Positions 31,365 to 34,928 of a DNA stretch of 34,928 nt are shown in pieces. The first letter of the stretch is position 1; every line of letters starts with the position of its first letter. The stretch is taken from the NCBI GenBank assembly GCA_017516885.1, contig JAFXAR010000050.1, positions 1 through 34,928 of the forward strand. The letters are read 5' to 3'. Origin of the DNA: Bacteroidaceae bacterium. Its GTDB lineage: Bacteria; Bacteroidota; Bacteroidia; Bacteroidales; Bacteroidaceae. The notes below the pieces were generated by a model. That model saw only the letters and a list, made by a program, of their open reading frames with translations, had not been told where the DNA came from and ran no database searches. The translations under genes were made by a program, and so were the position numbers.

Positions 31365-32729
31365 TTATTTTTTAAAACCCAAACGGTTTATAATGCCTTT
31401 CCAAGTGCCGCCATTCTCTCCCGAGATAATTATCCACATATAGTTTCCGGAATCAACAGCAACTGCGAAAGCCGCATTCTCTCCAAGAAGCTCTTTTGGC
31501 AGACGCTGGTAGAAACCGGCAGGCTCTTTCCATACAATTCCATTATCTTTTGAAACGTACAACGATGAAAAGGCCTCAACCTCATTGCCGTACGCCACTC
31601 CCGCTCCGCCAAGAGCATAAAGAGAAGCATTGTATCTTACAACTGCAATATTCTTAAGTGCCGGGCATGGATATTCATTCCCCGCATTCTCATAGTTGCT
31701 CCAAGCCTGTTCTGTAGAAAGTTTGCTCCAAACGGCAACCTTGCCGTTCTTTTCGGCGGTTGTGTATCCGGCCAGCATGTAGCGGATAATCTTGTTGTTG
31801 TGCGCAAGCGGGTACGAGGCAACAGAAACCCCATAAAGCGGAAAGTCCTGCGGCAATGCTCCGGCCTGCTCAAATGCGTTTCCGTCATTTGATACATAAA
31901 GCCCCTGCTCGCCGGCAATCCACAATTCGCCGGTTGCATCAGATACTCCTACGATTGCCACCGCGCCAATGTTGCCGGAAGCAACGCTCCAGTTCAACGC
32001 ATCGGCTGACGAATATACCGTTCCGCCGTCAACAACGAAAAGCTTTCCGCCAAACCGCTGCACTGTAGCAAAATCAGCGTTTTCCGACAGGCCGCTTACC
32101 GCGCTGCAAGCCCACTCAGGAGTGCCTTCTACTGCACATTTTGCCACCACGTTAGCACCACTGCCGTCTGTACCGAAAAGCAGCATGCTGCCTTCAAATT
32201 CAACAGCCCTGACGGGAACTATGCCTTCGGCGACGGGATATTTGCTCCACACCATAAGTTCAGGGTCAACCTGGTGGGCATTCACCGAAACAGTGTAATC
32301 CTTGTAGAAAGAACCGCCCTCTCCGTATATCCTGAATTTACGAGGGGCTCTGAAATCTATTGAATCGCCATTGGCTACCGCCTCATAAGTATCAGTGCTG
32401 TCAACATAGATAGAAGGAATGCCAAGGACTGACATGCTTATGGGAACTTTTGAAACATTGGTGCAATATGGCAGAGAGTCGTTATTGTAGACCTCGCCTG
32501 CCAGCTGGTCAATAGTAAACTTGAATGAAGAGGTTGACACCGTACGCATGACAGTGGTATCCTCGCCTGTGGATGTAAACGCCGGAAACTCCGACCTAAT
32601 ATCTCCAATGCCGAAACTCTTGATAAAGGCATAAGGTATCGGTGCTGCAGCCTCATCGCTGTCGCTACCGCATGAGACTATGCCACCCAGCAAAAACAGA
32701 GCCAAATATATTGCCAAATTCTTTTTCAT
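31365..32729 (-). CDS. DUF6242-type lipoprotein with beta-propeller-like repeats
   Basis: A 454-residue lipoprotein (MKKNLAIYLALFLLGGIVSC, Cys20). The N-terminal part (about 30-150) is beta-rich with SFGIGDIRSEFPAF. The rest repeats a Kelch/sialidase-like pattern, each with an aromatic-rich blade such as GGKLFVVDGGTVYSSADALNWS, TGELWIAGEQGLYVSNDGN and SSLYVSKDNGIVWKEP. The arrangement fits DUF6242, a Bacteroidales surface family. It is the first gene of the large envelope cluster and has a good promoter. Function unknown; it may face the cell surface. Confidence 0.75.
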   Translation of the reverse strand: MKKNLAIYLALFLLGGIVSCGSDSDEAAAPIPYAFIKSFGIGDIRSEFPAFTSTGEDTTVMRTVSTSSFKFTIDQLAGEVYNNDSLPYCTNVSKVPISMSVLGIPSIYVDSTDTYEAVANGDSIDFRAPRKFRIYGEGGSFYKDYTVSVNAHQVDPELMVWSKYPVAEGIVPVRAVEFEGSMLLFGTDGSGANVVAKCAVEGTPEWACSAVSGLSENADFATVQRFGGKLFVVDGGTVYSSADALNWSVASGNIGAVAIVGVSDATGELWIAGEQGLYVSNDGNAFEQAGALPQDFPLYGVSVASYPLAHNNKIIRYMLAGYTTAEKNGKVAVWSKLSTEQAWSNYENAGNEYPCPALKNIAVVRYNASLYALGGAGVAYGNEVEAFSSLYVSKDNGIVWKEPAGFYQRLPKELLGENAAFAVAVDSGNYMWIIISGENGGTWKGIINRLGFKK

Positions 32730-32754
32730 AGATTACTATATTGCATTCAACCTA

Positions 32755-32786
32755 CAAAATTAGCAACATTTTTTGGTTTACGCACA
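32755..32786 (-). promoter_or_regulatory. Promoter of the envelope cluster
   Basis: The minus-strand -7 element TAATTTTG is at 32762-32755. TGTG, a 3/4 match to TTTG, lies 20 bp upstream at 32786-32783. It is the only good promoter candidate before uppS and bamA, so the whole cluster may depend on it. Confidence 0.6.
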
Positions 32787-32936
32787 ATTCTGCGCTATAT
32801 TTATAATATTTTAAAATTAAATAGGGTGATTTTAGGGAATATTTAGTGACAATTTATGAAACAGGCAAAAGAACCATAGATTTTATCAAGCAACTGCACC
32901 CCATCGGCAAAATGCATAGCTGCCCAAATTCAGCCA

Positions 32937-33830
32937 TCATTTCGCCGATGCATCAAAAAGGCGCTTTTTCTCCTCTTCGCTCAATGCAGCATATCCGCTT
33001 TTCTTAATCTTCTCCAAAATACGGTCTACCTCCTCCGACTCAGAGCGCTTTCTTGCATTATACTCGTAATCGGCACTGCGCCCGCCCTTGGCAAACACAA
33101 ACTTCTTTTTCTTTTTGGGAACTCTTGAGCGCCTGAATGGGGCAGAAATCCAATCTATAGGCTTGTTCACAATATTTGTCAAGTCCACGCCCTTATTGAG
33201 CATAAATGCAACGAGCCAGCCAGCAAACGCTCCGCCTAAATGGGCGAAATTGCCGCCGGCATTATTCCCTGACAGCAGAAGGAACGACAGCAGGACTGTA
33301 AATATGGCAAACGATGACAGCTTTACACTTCCTACGAGAAGAAGGTTTATTTTGTATCCGGGACTACGCACTGCCGACGCCACAATAACCGCAATTACGG
33401 CAGCCGAAGCACCCACAAGCGTTGCAAAAGGCGCAAGAGGCTTAAAATACGGGAACAGGCTATATGCAGCCACAAAGAATATAGCGCCAAACAGCCCGCC
33501 AAGAATATATGTACCCACAAAGTGACGTACAGAATAAAAGTTCAGGAATATTCTTCCAAAACAATAAAGCGCCAGCATATTCCAAAGAATATGCCACACA
33601 TCGGCATGCACAAACATATAGGCAAAGAGCGTCCAGGGCCTGCGCAAAAGCGCGTCCGGCAATGCCGGCAATTCAAGAAATCCCTTTACATCGGCAAGCA
33701 CTTCCGCCGAATTGAAAAGCACCGAAAAAACCCCGATAAAAAGGAGAATTATATAAACCGCAACATTACAGAAAATATACTTCTCAACAACACCGGAATC
33801 TTTGTATTTCCTGTACAAGTCACCAAACAT
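32937..33830 (-). CDS. Rhomboid-family intramembrane serine protease (second gene)
   Basis: A 297-residue protein with about six membrane helices. The catalytic serine is S142 in LVGASAAV; the usual GxSG has Ala in place of the last Gly. The catalytic histidine is H197 in NFAHLGGAF. A supporting HxxxN pattern (HILWNM) lies in helix 2. The C-terminal tail (about 225-297) is highly charged and cytoplasmic, ending in SEEEKKRLFDASAK. The gene overlaps the other rhomboid gene by 11 bp. Substrates are unknown. Confidence 0.88.
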   Translation of the reverse strand: MFGDLYRKYKDSGVVEKYIFCNVAVYIILLFIGVFSVLFNSAEVLADVKGFLELPALPDALLRRPWTLFAYMFVHADVWHILWNMLALYCFGRIFLNFYSVRHFVGTYILGGLFGAIFFVAAYSLFPYFKPLAPFATLVGASAAVIAVIVASAVRSPGYKINLLLVGSVKLSSFAIFTVLLSFLLLSGNNAGGNFAHLGGAFAGWLVAFMLNKGVDLTNIVNKPIDWISAPFRRSRVPKKKKKFVFAKGGRSADYEYNARKRSESEEVDRILEKIKKSGYAALSEEEKKRLFDASAK

Positions 33831-34551
33831 AAGGACCTCCGATTTTTTTCTGCTTTCTCCAGTAAAGTATCATCACAAGGCCGAACACCATTCCTCCCAA
33901 ATGGGCAAAATGAGCAACGCCGTCGGCCGCGCCCGAAGTGCCAAGATACAGTTCTATAATAGCATATCCTATAACAAAGAATTTTGCCTTTATCGGGAAC
34001 GGAATGGGGAACACAAAAAGACGCTCATTAGGGAACAGCATTCCAAAGCCGAGCAGTATTGCATAAATTGCGCCCGACGCACCTACTGTAGTTGCGTTTA
34101 TCACCACATTAAGTTCGGCAAGCGCCGGAGCTATATAATTCTTGCCCTGATGCAATATGCCCAGTCCGTTAGCCACAACCTCGTTGACCTCCAATGGGTT
34201 CATGCTGCCAAGCAAAGAATAGTAGCGGGCCATGCCTATTGCCTCCTGAACTAAAGCCGCACCTACACCAGCAACAAGATAGAACACAAGAAAGCGCTTC
34301 GGTCCCCATACCATCTCAAGCGTCCGCCCGAACATATAAAGCGCGAACATATTGAAGAAAAGGTGCATAAGGTCGCCATGCATGAACATATACGTCACAA
34401 TCTGATATACATGGAACTCCTTTGAGACAAACAGATGGAGACCCAGAATGTCGTTCAAGTCAATGCCCTTTGTCTCCATCACAACGAGTGCAAGAAACAT
34501 GAGCACATTTATTGCCAAAAGATTTTTTGTTACAACCGGTAATCTATTCAT
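33820..34551 (-). CDS. Rhomboid-family intramembrane serine protease (first gene)
   Basis: A 243-residue rhomboid with catalytic S159 in TTVGASGAIY and H217 in HFAHLGGMVFG. The helix-2 motif HLFFNMFALYMFG is conserved. Rhomboids cut membrane proteins within the lipid layer. A longer than usual loop (about 106-148) lies before the serine helix. ATG 34551 is preferred over an upstream start at 34602, whose extra residues (Cys-rich, MYYLCGVCMCG) fall in the promoter/leader. Its stop overlaps the second rhomboid gene, so both are co-translated. Confidence 0.9.
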   Translation of the reverse strand: MNRLPVVTKNLLAINVLMFLALVVMETKGIDLNDILGLHLFVSKEFHVYQIVTYMFMHGDLMHLFFNMFALYMFGRTLEMVWGPKRFLVFYLVAGVGAALVQEAIGMARYYSLLGSMNPLEVNEVVANGLGILHQGKNYIAPALAELNVVINATTVGASGAIYAILLGFGMLFPNERLFVFPIPFPIKAKFFVIGYAIIELYLGTSGAADGVAHFAHLGGMVFGLVMILYWRKQKKIGGPYVW

Positions 34552-34832
34552 ATCCGAAAAATAAAACAGCCCGCACATGCAGACGCCGCAAAGATAATAC
34601 AAAACAGCGGTTGCCGCTTCTCAAAACCAAGCAAAAAGCATATTTTTTATATATTATAAACATTTTTAAAAACAAAAAGGGGGTAACAGAAATCAATATT
34701 TGCTATCTTTGCGGTAAACCGCGAACATAGTCTTCACTCGCTGTGAAAAATATTCAAGCAAGCTTGATATTTCTCGCTCGTTTGTTCGTATATTTGATGT
34801 AGTTTGATTAAGATTCTTTGAGTATCAAACCA
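34552..34832. other. Intergenic region before the rhomboid pair
   Basis: It holds the rhomboid promoter (34589-34596) and a plus-strand TATCTTTG (34704-34711) with no convincing -33 box and no gene after it. It also has an inverted repeat AAATATTCAAGC/GCTTGATATTT near 34749-34773, which on the minus strand precedes TTTTT and may terminate the partial gene to its right. A further GTTTGAT/ATCAAAC pair lies at 34802-34830. Confidence 0.45.
34589..34596 (-). promoter_or_regulatory. Promoter -7 element of the rhomboid pair
   Basis: The minus-strand TATCTTTG matches TAnnTTTG. The nearest TTTTG is about 25 bp upstream, slightly too far, so the -33 box is uncertain. Confidence 0.5.
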
Positions 34833-34928
34833 TTAAGAAGAACTTGCATGAGAATGGGCAATGGATAAGAAATTGCTAACTTGTTTTGTTACACTATATT
34901 CCTCATGCTTTTCAAATAACTCTTTTCT
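34833..34928 (-). CDS. C-terminal end of an unidentified protein
   Basis: The last 31 codons of a minus-strand gene that begins beyond the right edge: RKELFEKHEEYSVTKQVSNF, then LSIAHSHASSS and TAA at 34835-34833. It reads as a charged amphipathic helix and looks like real coding sequence. It is too short to name. The codons are AT-richer than those of its neighbours. Confidence 0.5.
   Translation of the reverse strand, partial: RKELFEKHEEYSVTKQVSNFLSIAHSHASSS

Noticed and set aside
34704-34711. Plus-strand promoter for a new gene
   Set aside because: TATCTTTG is present, but there is no -33 box, no ORF follows, and the sequence to the right is the end of a minus-strand gene.

Overview
The window looks like a chromosomal segment of a member of the Bacteroidota, most likely order Bacteroidales. 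The main reasons are: promoters of the Bacteroidota type (TTTG about 20 bp upstream of TAnnTTTG or TAnnTTCG) in front of most transcription units; few Shine-Dalgarno sites; Bacteroidales-type families (DUF4890, DUF6089, DUF6242, AAA_14/DUF4143 ATPase, a secreted DUF4369-thioredoxin); and a uppS-bamA-skp-skp-skp-murI cluster. I cannot assign a genus from sequence alone.

Layout. 1-351 is the start of an AAA_14-type ATPase gene that runs off the left edge. Upstream of it lie four degenerate 20-bp repeats spaced about 33 bp apart. 681-911 is a small two-helix membrane gene interrupted by one in-frame TAA. 1012-3958 (minus) holds a secreted thioredoxin-fold protein and a 5'-nucleotidase split into two genes, which are separated by a 14-bp tandem repeat. 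4164-6592 (plus, with one small minus gene) holds translation and ribosome genes rplS, frr and rsgA. 6634-6884 carries three copies of an approx. 75-bp GC-rich palindromic element between convergent genes. 6897-9293 (minus) is asd plus a Ser/Thr kinase fused to DUF805. 9470-12636 (plus) holds tcdA-lolD, a DUF4890 secreted protein and an acyl-ACP thioesterase, with tRNA-Gln on the minus strand. 12744-19749 (minus) holds rubrerythrin, a DUF1294 protein, class I fumarase, hflX, dprA and a TPR/OmpA-like lipoprotein.

20001-20918 (minus) is a XerD-type recombinase. 21088-23303 (plus) is an operon of O-methyltransferase, rbfA and a LolC/E-type permease. 23322-32729 (minus) appears to be one long envelope-biogenesis cluster, transcribed in this order: DUF6242 lipoprotein, DUF6089 outer-membrane protein, uppS, bamA, three Skp/OmpH paralogues, murI, and a radical SAM/SPASM protein translationally coupled to murI. 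32937-34551 (minus) is a pair of overlapping rhomboid protease genes. The C-terminal end of an unidentified minus-strand gene enters from the right edge.

Most of the window is conserved housekeeping sequence. The parts that known families do not explain are the four phased repeats upstream of the ATPase, the stop-interrupted membrane gene, the 14-bp tandem array inside the split nucleotidase operon, the three palindromic elements at 6634-6884, the structured leader at about 10878-10965, and the radical SAM protein attached to the envelope cluster. I found no CRISPR array, insertion sequence, prophage or rRNA gene, and no compact multi-gene system that I would call new.
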